The notes beneath the pieces were generated by a model. The model was not told the DNA's origin. It made no database searches and saw nothing but the letters and a program-made list of their open reading frames with translations. 64,000 nt of DNA from DATFDN01 sp035685165 (GTDB lineage Bacteria; Pseudomonadota; Alphaproteobacteria; Acetobacterales; Acetobacteraceae): positions 1 through 64,000 of the forward strand of contig DASRBI010000010.1 of the NCBI GenBank assembly GCA_035685165.1, given 5' to 3'. Made by a program: the position numbers and the translations under genes. Position 1 is the stretch's first letter. Every line of letters starts with the position of its first letter. Of this stretch, positions 36,026 to 43,494 are shown piece by piece.

Positions 36026-37750
36026 ATGGACGCGATTGACGCCGAGCTGTTCCGCAATGCGCTCGCCGCAATCGGCGACGAGATGGTGCTGACCATCTAC
36101 CGCACCGCCTATTCCGGGGTGCTGAAGAACATCATGGACTACAGCGCCGCGCTGTGCGACGCCGAGGGGCGGCTGGTGGCGCAGGGCCTCAGCCTGCCGG
36201 GGCATCTGTGCAGCATTCCGGTGGCGCTGAAGGCGGCACTCGCGCGGTTCGGGACAGACATCGCCGAAGGCGACGTGCTGATCCTGAACGACCCTTACGA
36301 GGGCGGGATGCATCTGCCGGACATTTTCCTGTTCCGACCGGTGTTCGCCAACGGGCGCGTGCTCGCCTGGGCGGCGACGATCTGCCACCACACCGACGTC
36401 GGCGGGCGCGTGCCGGGCTCCAATGCTTCCGACAGCACCGAGATCTTTGCCGAGGGGCTGCGGATTCCGCCGCTCAAGCTCTATGAGCGCGGCCAGCCGA
36501 ACCCGACCCTGTTCCGTATAATCGAGCGCAATGTGCGCCTGCCGGGCCGCGTGTTCGGCGATCTGCGGAGCCAGCTTGCCGCCTGCGAGATCGCCGCGCG
36601 CGGGATGGCGGAATTGGTGGCGCGGCATGGCTCCGACGGCGTGGCGCGCGGGATGGCGGAGGCGCTCGATTACAGCGAGCGGCTGACGCGCGCGTGCCTT
36701 GCCGAGCTGCCGGACGGCGAGGCGAGCTTCACCGACTGGATCGACGACGACCAGATCGACGCTGGCGTGCCGATCCGGCTGGTCTGCACCGTCCGCAAGC
36801 AGGGCGAACAGATGACGTTCGACTGGACGGGCAGCGCCGCGCAAGTAAAAGGGGCGATCAACAACACCTGGAGCTACACGGCGGCGGCGAGCTACACGGC
36901 GGCCAAATGCGTGATGTCGGTGAACATGCCGAACAATGACGGCGTGTTCCGCGCGATCAGCGTGATCGGGCCGCCCGGCACCATCACCAACGCGCTGCCG
37001 CCTGCCGCCTGCGCGGCGCGCGGGCTGACCGGCTTCCGCTGCGCCGACACCGCCTTCGGTGCGCTGGCGATGCTGTATCCCGACCGCGTTTTCGCCGCCT
37101 CGGACGGCGGCAATACGGGGGTCACGGTGGGCGGCTACGACGCCGCGCGGCGGCCGTTTATTTATGTGGACTTCCTTTCCTCGGCGTGGGGCGCCCGGCC
37201 TTGGGCGGACGGACTCGAGGGCAACACGACGATGTTCGCCAACATGGCGAGCTTCAGCGTGGAGATGATCGAGGCGGAATATCCGCTGGAGGTGCTGGAC
37301 AACAACTTCATCCCCGATACCGGCGGAGCGGGGAAATACCGCGGCGGCGTGGCGACGCGGCGCACCTGGCGGATGCTTGCCGATGAAGGCATCTTGCAGG
37401 TGCGCGCCGACCGCCAGACGCACCGGCCCTATGGGCTTGCGGGCGGCGGGCCGGGCGCGGCGGGGCGCAACGTGCTCAACCCCGGGCCGGGCGAGCAGCG
37501 GCTGCACGCCAAGATCACCCGCACCTTCCGCAAGGGCGAGGTGTTCCGCCACGATCTGCCGGGTGGCGGCGGCTGGGGCGATCCGGTGACGCGCGATCTG
37601 GCCCTGGTGGCCAAGGATTTGCGCGACGGGCTGGTGACGATCGAAGGTGCCGCGCGCGATTATGGCGTGGTGGCGCAGGGCGACCCGCCGCAGATCGACG
37701 CGGCGGCCACGGCGGCGCTGCGGGCGGAGCGGCTGCGCGCGCGCGGCTGA
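36026..37750 (+). CDS. hyuB: Hydantoinase/oxoprolinase B-type subunit (HyuB)
   Basis: 574-residue HyuB-family subunit (N-methylhydantoinase/5-oxoprolinase beta-like). It normally works with HyuA in ATP-dependent ring opening of hydantoins or 5-oxoproline. Recognised parts are DAIDAELFRNALAAIGDEM near the start, ILNDPYEGGMHLPDIFLFRP, ICHHTDVGGRVPG (His-rich, metal-binding region), SYTAAASYTAAKC-like and the C-terminal GDPVTRDLALVAKDLRDGLV. The upstream ATG at 35996 is less likely. It begins a plus-strand run with an AI-2E-family transporter and azlC-azlD before hyuA, so the two subunit genes are separated by about 2.3 kb. Confidence 0.9.
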   Translation: MDAIDAELFRNALAAIGDEMVLTIYRTAYSGVLKNIMDYSAALCDAEGRLVAQGLSLPGHLCSIPVALKAALARFGTDIAEGDVLILNDPYEGGMHLPDIFLFRPVFANGRVLAWAATICHHTDVGGRVPGSNASDSTEIFAEGLRIPPLKLYERGQPNPTLFRIIERNVRLPGRVFGDLRSQLAACEIAARGMAELVARHGSDGVARGMAEALDYSERLTRACLAELPDGEASFTDWIDDDQIDAGVPIRLVCTVRKQGEQMTFDWTGSAAQVKGAINNTWSYTAAASYTAAKCVMSVNMPNNDGVFRAISVIGPPGTITNALPPAACAARGLTGFRCADTAFGALAMLYPDRVFAASDGGNTGVTVGGYDAARRPFIYVDFLSSAWGARPWADGLEGNTTMFANMASFSVEMIEAEYPLEVLDNNFIPDTGGAGKYRGGVATRRTWRMLADEGILQVRADRQTHRPYGLAGGGPGAAGRNVLNPGPGEQRLHAKITRTFRKGEVFRHDLPGGGGWGDPVTRDLALVAKDLRDGLVTIEGAARDYGVVAQGDPPQIDAAATAALRAERLRARG

Positions 37751-37799
37751 TACGGTTCTTTGACGGGGAGCTGCGGGAGGCGCGAGACTGCCCCTGCTG

Positions 37800-38921
37800 A
37801 TGGAACGCCCGATCCAGCCCGTATGGAACGATGTGACTCGCGCCTCGCTGGCGGTGATGTTCATCGCCGGGCTGGCTTTGGCCTCGTTCTGGGTGATGCG
37901 CCCGTTCGTCGCGGCGATCGTCTGGGCGGTGACCCTGGTGGTCGCCACCTGGCCGATCATGCTGCAAGTGGAGCGCCGCCTTGGCGGGCGACGGTGGCTC
38001 GCGGTGACGGTGATGACGGTTGGACTGGTCATGATCGTCATCGTGCCCTTCTGGCTGGCCGTCAACGTCATCATCGCCAAAGCCGGGCTCATGGTGGAAT
38101 TCGTCCAATCGCTCGACACGTTCCGTGTGCCGGGGGCGCCGGGCTGGCTGGCCGGCGTGCCGTTGTTCGGCGACGGCGCGGCCGCCGCCTGGAACAGCGT
38201 CAGCAATCTCGGCCTGCGCGATCTGGCGCCCGACCTCACGCCCTATCTCGGGCAGGCGGCGCGGTTCCTGGTTTCCCTGCTGGGCGGGGTCGGCATCGCG
38301 TTCGTGCAGTTCCTCATGACCGTGGTGATCGCCGCGATCATGTACGCGCATGGCGAAGCGGGTGCGGCGCTGGTGCGTCAGTTCGGCCGGCGGCTCGGCG
38401 GGCCGCGCGGCGAGGAGGCGGTGCTGCTGGTCGCGCGCGCGATCCACGGCGTCGCGCTCGGCGTGGTCGCCGCCTCGCTCCTCCAGGCGGTCATCGGCGG
38501 CGTTGCGTTCGCGATCGTGCAAATGCCGTTCACCGCTGTGCTGACGGCCCTGCTGTTCTTCGCCTGCGTGATCCAGATCGGGCCGGGGATTGTGCTCATT
38601 CCGGCGGTGATCTGGATGTTTTGGTCCGGACGAACCGTGCACGGGACGGTATTGCTGGTTGCCACGGTGATCGTTCTGGTGACGGACAACGTGGTGCGGC
38701 CGCTGCTCATGAAGCGCAGCGCGCAACTGCCGCTGGTGCTGATCCTGGCCGGCGTCCTGGGCGGGCTTTCGGCGTTCGGCTTGGTCGGCATTTTCGTCGG
38801 GCCGACCGTGCTGGCGGTTAGCTACACCTTGCTGCGGGCGTGGATGGCCGATGCCCCGGCGGCGCTGCCGGGGGCGGAGGTGAGGGCGGAGGTCGCCGCG
38901 CCGCCGGCTGCGGCGCGCTAA
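37800..38921 (+). CDS. AI-2E family (UPF0118) transporter
   Basis: 373-residue inner-membrane protein of the AI-2E exporter/UPF0118 family. About seven or eight hydrophobic segments; the N-terminal pair (RASLAVMFIAGLALASFWVM and AIVWAVTLVVATWPIM), a periplasmic or cytoplasmic domain of about 100 residues, and the C-terminal set LTALLFFACVIQIGPGIVLIPA, LLVATVIVLVTDNVVRPLLMK and GILGGLSAFGLVGIFVGP-like segments (read as GVLGGLSAFGLVGIFVGP) are standard. Members export small molecules; some relate to Na+/H+ exchange. The 49-bp gap from hyuB and the shared strand suggest co-transcription. Substrate unknown. Confidence 0.88.
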   Translation: MERPIQPVWNDVTRASLAVMFIAGLALASFWVMRPFVAAIVWAVTLVVATWPIMLQVERRLGGRRWLAVTVMTVGLVMIVIVPFWLAVNVIIAKAGLMVEFVQSLDTFRVPGAPGWLAGVPLFGDGAAAAWNSVSNLGLRDLAPDLTPYLGQAARFLVSLLGGVGIAFVQFLMTVVIAAIMYAHGEAGAALVRQFGRRLGGPRGEEAVLLVARAIHGVALGVVAASLLQAVIGGVAFAIVQMPFTAVLTALLFFACVIQIGPGIVLIPAVIWMFWSGRTVHGTVLLVATVIVLVTDNVVRPLLMKRSAQLPLVLILAGVLGGLSAFGLVGIFVGPTVLAVSYTLLRAWMADAPAALPGAEVRAEVAAPPAAAR

Positions 38922-38951
38922 TCGGGATCAGGCGTTGGCCGGCAGCAGCTG

Positions 38952-39650
38952 ATGCAAGCGCGATCCGCCCCGTTCTCCGAATGCCTTGCCGGCGCGCGCG
39001 AGATCTATCCGCTCGCCATCGGCGTGCTGGTGTACGGCCTCGCTTTCGGACTGCTCGCGTCGCAGGCGGTGTTCGGGGCGGGGCAGCTCGGGGTGATGGG
39101 CGCATTGGTGTTCGCGGGCGGGGCGCAGATTCTCGCCACGCAGCGGCTGGTGGCGGGCGCGGGAGCGGCGGCGGCGCTGCTGGCGGGGCTCGCGCTCAAT
39201 CTGCGGCTGTTGCTGATCACCGGCTCGATCCGCGAGGTCTATGCGGGGCGGCCCTGGTGGCAACTCGCGCTCGGCGCGCACATGACGACCGACGAGAACT
39301 GGGCGCTGATGCTGGCCGAACGCGCCAAAGGACGTGCTCTCGGCTACTGGTATCTGGTTGGTGGCGGGCTGTGCCTGATTTCCGTTTGGTGCGCGGCGAC
39401 CGTTTGCGGCCTGATGTTCGCCCGCGCGCTGCCGGAACCAAGTTCGCTCGGCATGGACTTCGCCTTCACCGCCGCCTTCATCGCCATCGCGCGCTCGCTC
39501 TGGCGCGGGCGTGCGGATTGGCTGCCGTGGGCGGTCGCGGCGGGGACCGTGGCGGTTGCGATCGGAACCGGATGGATCGGTGCCTCCTGGGCGCTGATCC
39601 TGGGCGGCGTGCTGGGCGCGGCGGCGGCGGGTGCGGCGGGCCGTGGATAG
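38952..39650 (+). CDS. azlC: Branched-chain amino acid export permease subunit AzlC
   Basis: Large subunit of the AzlCD branched-chain amino-acid efflux system, 232 residues. The N-terminal AREIYPLAIGVLVYGLAFGLLA, then FAGGAQILATQRLVAGAGA and GLALNLRLLLITGSIRE are family signatures, with about six hydrophobic segments. It is followed immediately by azlD, whose start overlaps its 3' end. The gene lies between hyuB and hyuA on the same strand. Placement suggests export of amino acids or derivatives made by the hydantoinase, which is inference. Confidence 0.9.
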   Translation: MQARSAPFSECLAGAREIYPLAIGVLVYGLAFGLLASQAVFGAGQLGVMGALVFAGGAQILATQRLVAGAGAAAALLAGLALNLRLLLITGSIREVYAGRPWWQLALGAHMTTDENWALMLAERAKGRALGYWYLVGGGLCLISVWCAATVCGLMFARALPEPSSLGMDFAFTAAFIAIARSLWRGRADWLPWAVAAGTVAVAIGTGWIGASWALILGGVLGAAAAGAAGRG

Positions 39651-39936
39651 GAACTGGACGGTGATCGCAGGGCTCGCCGCGGGGACGCTCGCGATCCGGC
39701 TTTCCGGCGTGCTGGTGGGTCAGCGCCTGCCGCGTTCAGGCGCGTGGGCGCGGGCGTTGCATGCGCTACCGGGTTGCTTGGTGGTGTCTCTGGTGGCGGT
39801 GTCGCTGATGGCGGGCGGGCCGCGCGAATGGGCGGCGGGCGCGGTCGCGGCGGCGGTGGCGATCCTCACGCGGAACTTGCCTGCGACGATGGCGGCGGGG
39901 ATCGCGGCGATCTGGGTGCTGCGGCATGTGGGGTAG
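39631..39936 (+). CDS. azlD: Branched-chain amino acid export subunit AzlD
   Basis: Small partner of AzlC, about 100 residues with four hydrophobic segments: WTVIAGLAAGTLAIRLSGVLV, ALHALPGCLVVSLVAVSLMAG, AAGAVAAAVAILTRNLPATM and AAGIAAIWVLRHVG. The start is GTG; either 39631 (101 residues) or 39643 (97 residues, overlapping the azlC stop) is possible. Both overlap azlC, which argues for coupled translation. The last 40 bp before hyuA's leader include a CCCTC-type palindrome. Confidence 0.85.
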   Translation: MRRAVDRNWTVIAGLAAGTLAIRLSGVLVGQRLPRSGAWARALHALPGCLVVSLVAVSLMAGGPREWAAGAVAAAVAILTRNLPATMAAGIAAIWVLRHVG

Positions 39937-39946
39937 GCGCGATGGA

Positions 39947-39986
39947 CCCTTCCCCCTGACCCCCTCCCGCGAGGGAAGGGAGGGCT
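39947..39986. repeat. CCCTC-type palindromic repeat, copy 1
   Basis: A C-rich block followed by a CCCTC-CCGC-GAGGG hairpin and a GAAGGGAGGG arm, located between azlD and the hyuA leader. It shares the CCCTnACCC...GAGGGG-type core with copies at about 43428 and 44519. Such elements are common between genes in GC-rich Alphaproteobacteria and can act as mRNA stem-loops. Confidence 0.55.
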
Positions 39987-40038
39987 CTAGCTTGGCGTTG
40001 GTGGCATAGACTGTGCGGAGCAGGGGCGGAGGATCGCC

Positions 40039-40110
40039 ATGCAAGACGGCGCGCGCGAGAATGACCGCGAGGAAGTGGCCGGGCGGGCGGAGCGCGCGGG
40101 GAGCGCATGA
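40039..40110 (+). CDS. Upstream leader ORF translationally coupled to hyuA
   Basis: A 23-codon charged peptide (MQDGARENDREEVAGRAERA and three more residues) with a strong GGAGG site seven bases before its ATG. Its stop TGA overlaps the hyuA start in an ATGA junction at 40107-40110, the classical arrangement for translational re-initiation. It has no homologue I recognise. It may be a leader that couples or controls hyuA translation, or a real microprotein. Confidence 0.5.
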   Translation: MQDGARENDREEVAGRAERAGSA

Positions 40111-42197
40111 CCCTGCGGATCGGCATCGATATCGGCGGCACGTTCACCGACCTCGTGGCGATCGACGGGGAGCGCGTGCGGACGCACAAGATCGCCTCCA
40201 CGCCACACGACTACACGGAAGGGATCGCGGAAGGATTGCGCGCGCTCCTGGATATGCCGGTGCGCGAGGTGCTGCACGCGACGACCATCGGCTCCAACGC
40301 GATCCTGGAGGGCAAGGGTGCCCGCACGGGGCTGATCACGACGGCGGGCTTTCGCGACACGCTGGAGATTCGCGACCTGCGGATGCCGCGGCTCTACGAC
40401 ATGGCGTGGGAGAAGCCGAAGCCGCTGGTCGAGCGGCGCTTGCGGACGGAAGTGATTGAGAAGATACGCCATGACGGCACGGTTGCCGTGCCACTCGACC
40501 GAACGAGCGCGGCCGCGGCGATCGCGCGGTTGCAGGAGGAACGGGTAGAGAGCGTGGCGGTGTGCCTGCTGCACAGCTACGCCAATCCGGCGCACGAGCG
40601 TGAGCTGGCGGCGATGGTGCGCGCGGCGATGCCGGCAGCGGCGCTTTCCGTGAGCCACGAAATCCTGCCGGAGATCCGGGAATACCCGCGCACCAGCACC
40701 ACCGTGATCAACGCCTATGTGCAACCGGTAGTGCGCGCCTATCTGACCGAACTGGCCGCGCGGCTGCGGGCGATGGGGATCGAGGCGCCGCTGCGCCTGA
40801 TGCAATCGAACGGCGGGCTCGCCGCCGCCGCGTTCGCTGCCGAACAGCCGGCGCGCATCGTGGAAAGCGGGCCGGCGGCGGGCGTGGTGGGTGGCGCGGT
40901 GCTGGCGGCGCGGCTGCACGAGAAGCGGGTGATTACGTTCGATATGGGCGGCACCACCGCCAAGGCGGGGCTCGTCGAGGACTTCCGGCCGGCACGCACC
41001 GAGGCGCTGGAGGTGGGCGCGGGTGTGATGGCGGGGTCGCGGCTGCTCGTCGGCGCCGGCTACATGCTGAAGCTGCCGGCGATCGACCTCGCGGAGGTGG
41101 GCGCGGGCGGCGGCAGCCTGTGCCGGCTGGATCGCGCGGGCGCGCCGAAAGTTGGTCCGGAGAGCGCAGGCGCCGATCCCGGGCCGGTGTGCTACGGCCG
41201 CGGCGGCACCGTGCCAACAATTACCGATTGCAACCTGGTGCTCGGCTATCTCGATCCCCAAGGGCTCGTCGGCGGGGCGCTACGCGTCGATGCCGAGGCG
41301 GCGCGCGCGTCGGTGGCGCGCGAGCTTGCCGCGCCGATGGGTTGCTCGGTCGAGGAGGCTGCCTGGGGGATGCTACGGGTGGCGACGGCGAACATGATGC
41401 GGGCGATCCGCGCCGTTTCGGTGGAGCGCGGGCGCGATCCGCGCGGCGCGGCGCTACTGGCGTTCGGCGGCAACGGCCCGCTGTTCGCCGCCTGGATCGC
41501 CGCCGAACTGGGGATCGCGCGCATCATCGTCCCGCCCATGCCGGGCGTGTTCAGCGCCTTCGGGCTCTTGGTTGCGGAGAGCGAGCACCACGCGTCGCAA
41601 AGCTTGCGGATGCAACTGGACGCGCCGGATGCGGAGGCTGTGCAGGCGGTGCTCGAGGCGCTCGCCGCGCAGGGCGCGGCGCGGCTGGAAGGGGAGGGGT
41701 TCGCGCCCGCGCAGCGGCGCTTCGCCCGCAGCGCGATGGTTCGCTATGTCGGGCAATCGAGCGAGATCGCGGTGGCACTGCCCGAGGGCGATGCGCCCGC
41801 GCTGCTCGCCGCGCTGCCCGCGCTGTTCGGCGCCGAGCATGAACGCACCTACGGGTTTCGCGCGCCCCTCGGGGAGCCGGTCGAGCTGATGGGGCTATCG
41901 GTGGTGGCCTCGGGCGTGCCCGAGCGGCCCCGGCTGCCCGATGCGGTAGCGCCCGCACGCTGCGTGGTTCCAGAGCGCCGGCGCGCCTGGTTTCCGGACG
42001 GCGGCTGGCGCGAGACCGAGGTGGTGGACCGCGCCGGGCTTGCCGCCCGTCCCCGCCGCGGCCCGCTCATCATCCAGGAATACGACGCGACCTGCCTCGT
42101 GCCGGCGGGGGCGCGGGCGGAGGTGGATGGGTTCGGGGCGGTGCGGATTTTTTGTACCGGGTGCGCGGCGCGGACGGGGGAAAACGTACTGGGTTAG
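40107..42197 (+). CDS. hyuA: Hydantoinase/oxoprolinase A-type subunit (HyuA)
   Basis: 696-residue HyuA-family ATP-binding subunit. The N-terminal IGIDIGGTFTDLVAIDGERV is the actin-like phosphate-binding motif; HATTIGSNAILEGKGARTGLI, SHEILPEIREYPRTSTTVINAYV, QSNGGLAAAAFA, VITFDMGGTTAKAGLVE and GAGGGSLCRLD follow, as in N-methylhydantoinase A. It works with HyuB, encoded 2.3 kb upstream. Its start overlaps a leader ORF. The last 13 residues (CTGCAARTGENVL and so on) lie inside a 32-bp-period repeat array, so the end of the frame appears to have been extended by repeat DNA; a normal family terminus would fall near GFGAVRI. Confidence 0.92.
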   Translation: MTLRIGIDIGGTFTDLVAIDGERVRTHKIASTPHDYTEGIAEGLRALLDMPVREVLHATTIGSNAILEGKGARTGLITTAGFRDTLEIRDLRMPRLYDMAWEKPKPLVERRLRTEVIEKIRHDGTVAVPLDRTSAAAAIARLQEERVESVAVCLLHSYANPAHERELAAMVRAAMPAAALSVSHEILPEIREYPRTSTTVINAYVQPVVRAYLTELAARLRAMGIEAPLRLMQSNGGLAAAAFAAEQPARIVESGPAAGVVGGAVLAARLHEKRVITFDMGGTTAKAGLVEDFRPARTEALEVGAGVMAGSRLLVGAGYMLKLPAIDLAEVGAGGGSLCRLDRAGAPKVGPESAGADPGPVCYGRGGTVPTITDCNLVLGYLDPQGLVGGALRVDAEAARASVARELAAPMGCSVEEAAWGMLRVATANMMRAIRAVSVERGRDPRGAALLAFGGNGPLFAAWIAAELGIARIIVPPMPGVFSAFGLLVAESEHHASQSLRMQLDAPDAEAVQAVLEALAAQGAARLEGEGFAPAQRRFARSAMVRYVGQSSEIAVALPEGDAPALLAALPALFGAEHERTYGFRAPLGEPVELMGLSVVASGVPERPRLPDAVAPARCVVPERRRAWFPDGGWRETEVVDRAGLAARPRRGPLIIQEYDATCLVPAGARAEVDGFGAVRIFCTGCAARTGENVLG

Positions 42198-42290
42198 GGC
42201 GCGCGAGCGCGGGTTTTGTACCGGGTGTCGGGCCGCGGCGCGCGATTCCGTACCGGGTGTTCGCCGCGCGGCGCACGGGTTGTACCGGGT
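42154..42290. repeat. Five-copy tandem repeat with exact 32-bp period (GTACCGGGT boxes)
   Basis: The nonamer GTACCGGGT (or GTACTGGGT in copy 2) starts at 42154, 42186, 42218, 42250 and 42282, a constant step of 32 bp. The bases between copies are more variable but share CGCGGCGCG-like centres, and several units end in a T- or G+T-run before the next box (GCGGGTTTT before 42218). The array starts inside hyuA and ends on the first base of the proB stop, filling the gap between two converging genes. Unit 2 forms a small hairpin (GCGC/GCGC) followed by GGGTTTT, so repeated bidirectional terminators are one reading. A protein-binding iteron array on one helix face is another. Confidence 0.8.
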
Positions 42291-43492
42291 CAGAGCAGCA
42301 CGAGATCGTCGCGGTGGATCATCTCGTCGCGGCCGCGCCAGCCGAGGATGCGCTCGATCTCCTCGGACCGGTGCCCGGCGATGCGGGCCGCGTCCTCGCT
42401 CGCATAGGCCGAAAGCCCGCGCGCCAGCGCCGCTCCGTCCGGGCCGCGCACCAGCACCGGATCGCCGCGCTCGAACCGGCCTTCGACCGCACGGACCCCA
42501 GCGGGGAGCAGGGAGCGCCCAGCAGCCAGCGCCCGGGCGGCGCCGGCGTCCACGACCAGCGTCCCGAGCGGGGCGAGGCTGCCCGCGATCCACCGCTTGC
42601 GTGCCGACCGGCCCTCGGGTGCGGGCAGGAACCAGGTGCAGCGAGCGCCTTCCAGCAGGGCGGTGAGCGGGCGGTCGGTGCGGCCCTGGGCGATCGCCAT
42701 GGCGCAGCCGGCCCCTGTGGCGATGCGGGCCGCCTCCAGCTTGGTCCGCATCCCGCCCGAGGAGTAGCCGGGCGGCGGATCGCCGCCCATCGCCTCGATC
42801 TCTTGCGTCAGGGCGTCCACGATGGGGATGTGGCGGGCGGCCTGGTCGCGCTTGGGGTCGGCCGTGTAGAGCCCGTCGATGTCGGAGAGCAGAATCAACA
42901 GGTCGGCCTCGATCATCCCTGCGACCCGGGCGGCGAGCCGGTCGTTGTCGCCATAGCGGATTTCGGCGGTGGCCACGGTATCGTTCTCGTTGATCACCGG
43001 CACGCAGCCGAGGCCGAGCAGGGTGGCGAGCGTGGCGCGGGCATTGAGGTAGCGGCGGCGGTCCTCGGTGTCCTCCAAGGTCAGGAGAAGCTGGGCGGCG
43101 GTGAGGCCCTCGGCCGAGAGCGCCTCGGTCCAGGCCTGGGCGAGCCTGATCTGGCCGACGGCCGCCGCCGCCTGCTTTTCCTCCAGCCGCAGCCGCCTCT
43201 GGGTCAGCCCGAGGGCGCGGCGGGCGAGCGCGATGGCGCCGGAGGAGACGACGACGACCTCGGCGCCGCGAGCGCGAAGGGCGGCGATGTCGCCGGCGAT
43301 GCCGGCAAGCCACGCGGCGCGCGGGGCGCCTTTGGCCGGATCGACGAGGAGCGCGCTGCCGATCTTGACGACGAGGCGGGTTGCGTCGGCGAGGGCGGGG
43401 ACCGGGGCGCCCGCACCCCTCACCCTGCCTCTCCCCTCTCCCGCTGGTGCGGGCGAGGGGAGAGGGGGTTCCGAGCGGCGCGGGCCGGTCAT
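42290..43492 (-). CDS. proB: Glutamate 5-kinase ProB (with unusual N-terminal insertion)
   Basis: Phosphorylates glutamate in the first step of proline synthesis. 400 residues, with the kinase from TRLVVKIGSALLVD (start of the AAK fold), VVVVSSGAIALARRALGL, VINENDTVATAEIRYGDNDRLAA, DIDGLYTADP and GMRTKLEAARIATGAG, then a C-terminal PUA domain (about 285-370). The first 30 residues are not normal for ProB. Residues about 10-22 translate a 17-bp-arm palindrome (43428-43465). A GTG at 43423 just after the palindrome (MRGAGAPVPALADAT) would give a usual start. The ATG at 43492 lies two bases after the obgE stop and would couple translation. Confidence 0.93.
   Translation of the reverse strand: MTGPRRSEPPLPSPAPAGEGRGRVRGAGAPVPALADATRLVVKIGSALLVDPAKGAPRAAWLAGIAGDIAALRARGAEVVVVSSGAIALARRALGLTQRRLRLEEKQAAAAVGQIRLAQAWTEALSAEGLTAAQLLLTLEDTEDRRRYLNARATLATLLGLGCVPVINENDTVATAEIRYGDNDRLAARVAGMIEADLLILLSDIDGLYTADPKRDQAARHIPIVDALTQEIEAMGGDPPPGYSSGGMRTKLEAARIATGAGCAMAIAQGRTDRPLTALLEGARCTWFLPAPEGRSARKRWIAGSLAPLGTLVVDAGAARALAAGRSLLPAGVRAVEGRFERGDPVLVRGPDGAALARGLSAYASEDAARIAGHRSEEIERILGWRGRDEMIHRDDLVLL
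43428..43465. repeat. CCCTC-type palindromic repeat, copy 2, inside the 5' end of proB
   Basis: Two 17-base arms (43428-43444 and 43449-43465) pair with one mismatch around a TGGT loop. The flanking CCCCTCACCCTGCC sequence matches the same repeat family as 44519-44556. It is translated in frame within proB if the ATG at 43492 is used. Confidence 0.75.
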
Positions 43493-43494
43493 CG

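Noticed and set aside
42154..42290. Reading the 32-bp array as a CRISPR.
   Set aside because: The conserved box is only nine bases, there are no full repeats flanking unique spacers, and no cas gene is present.
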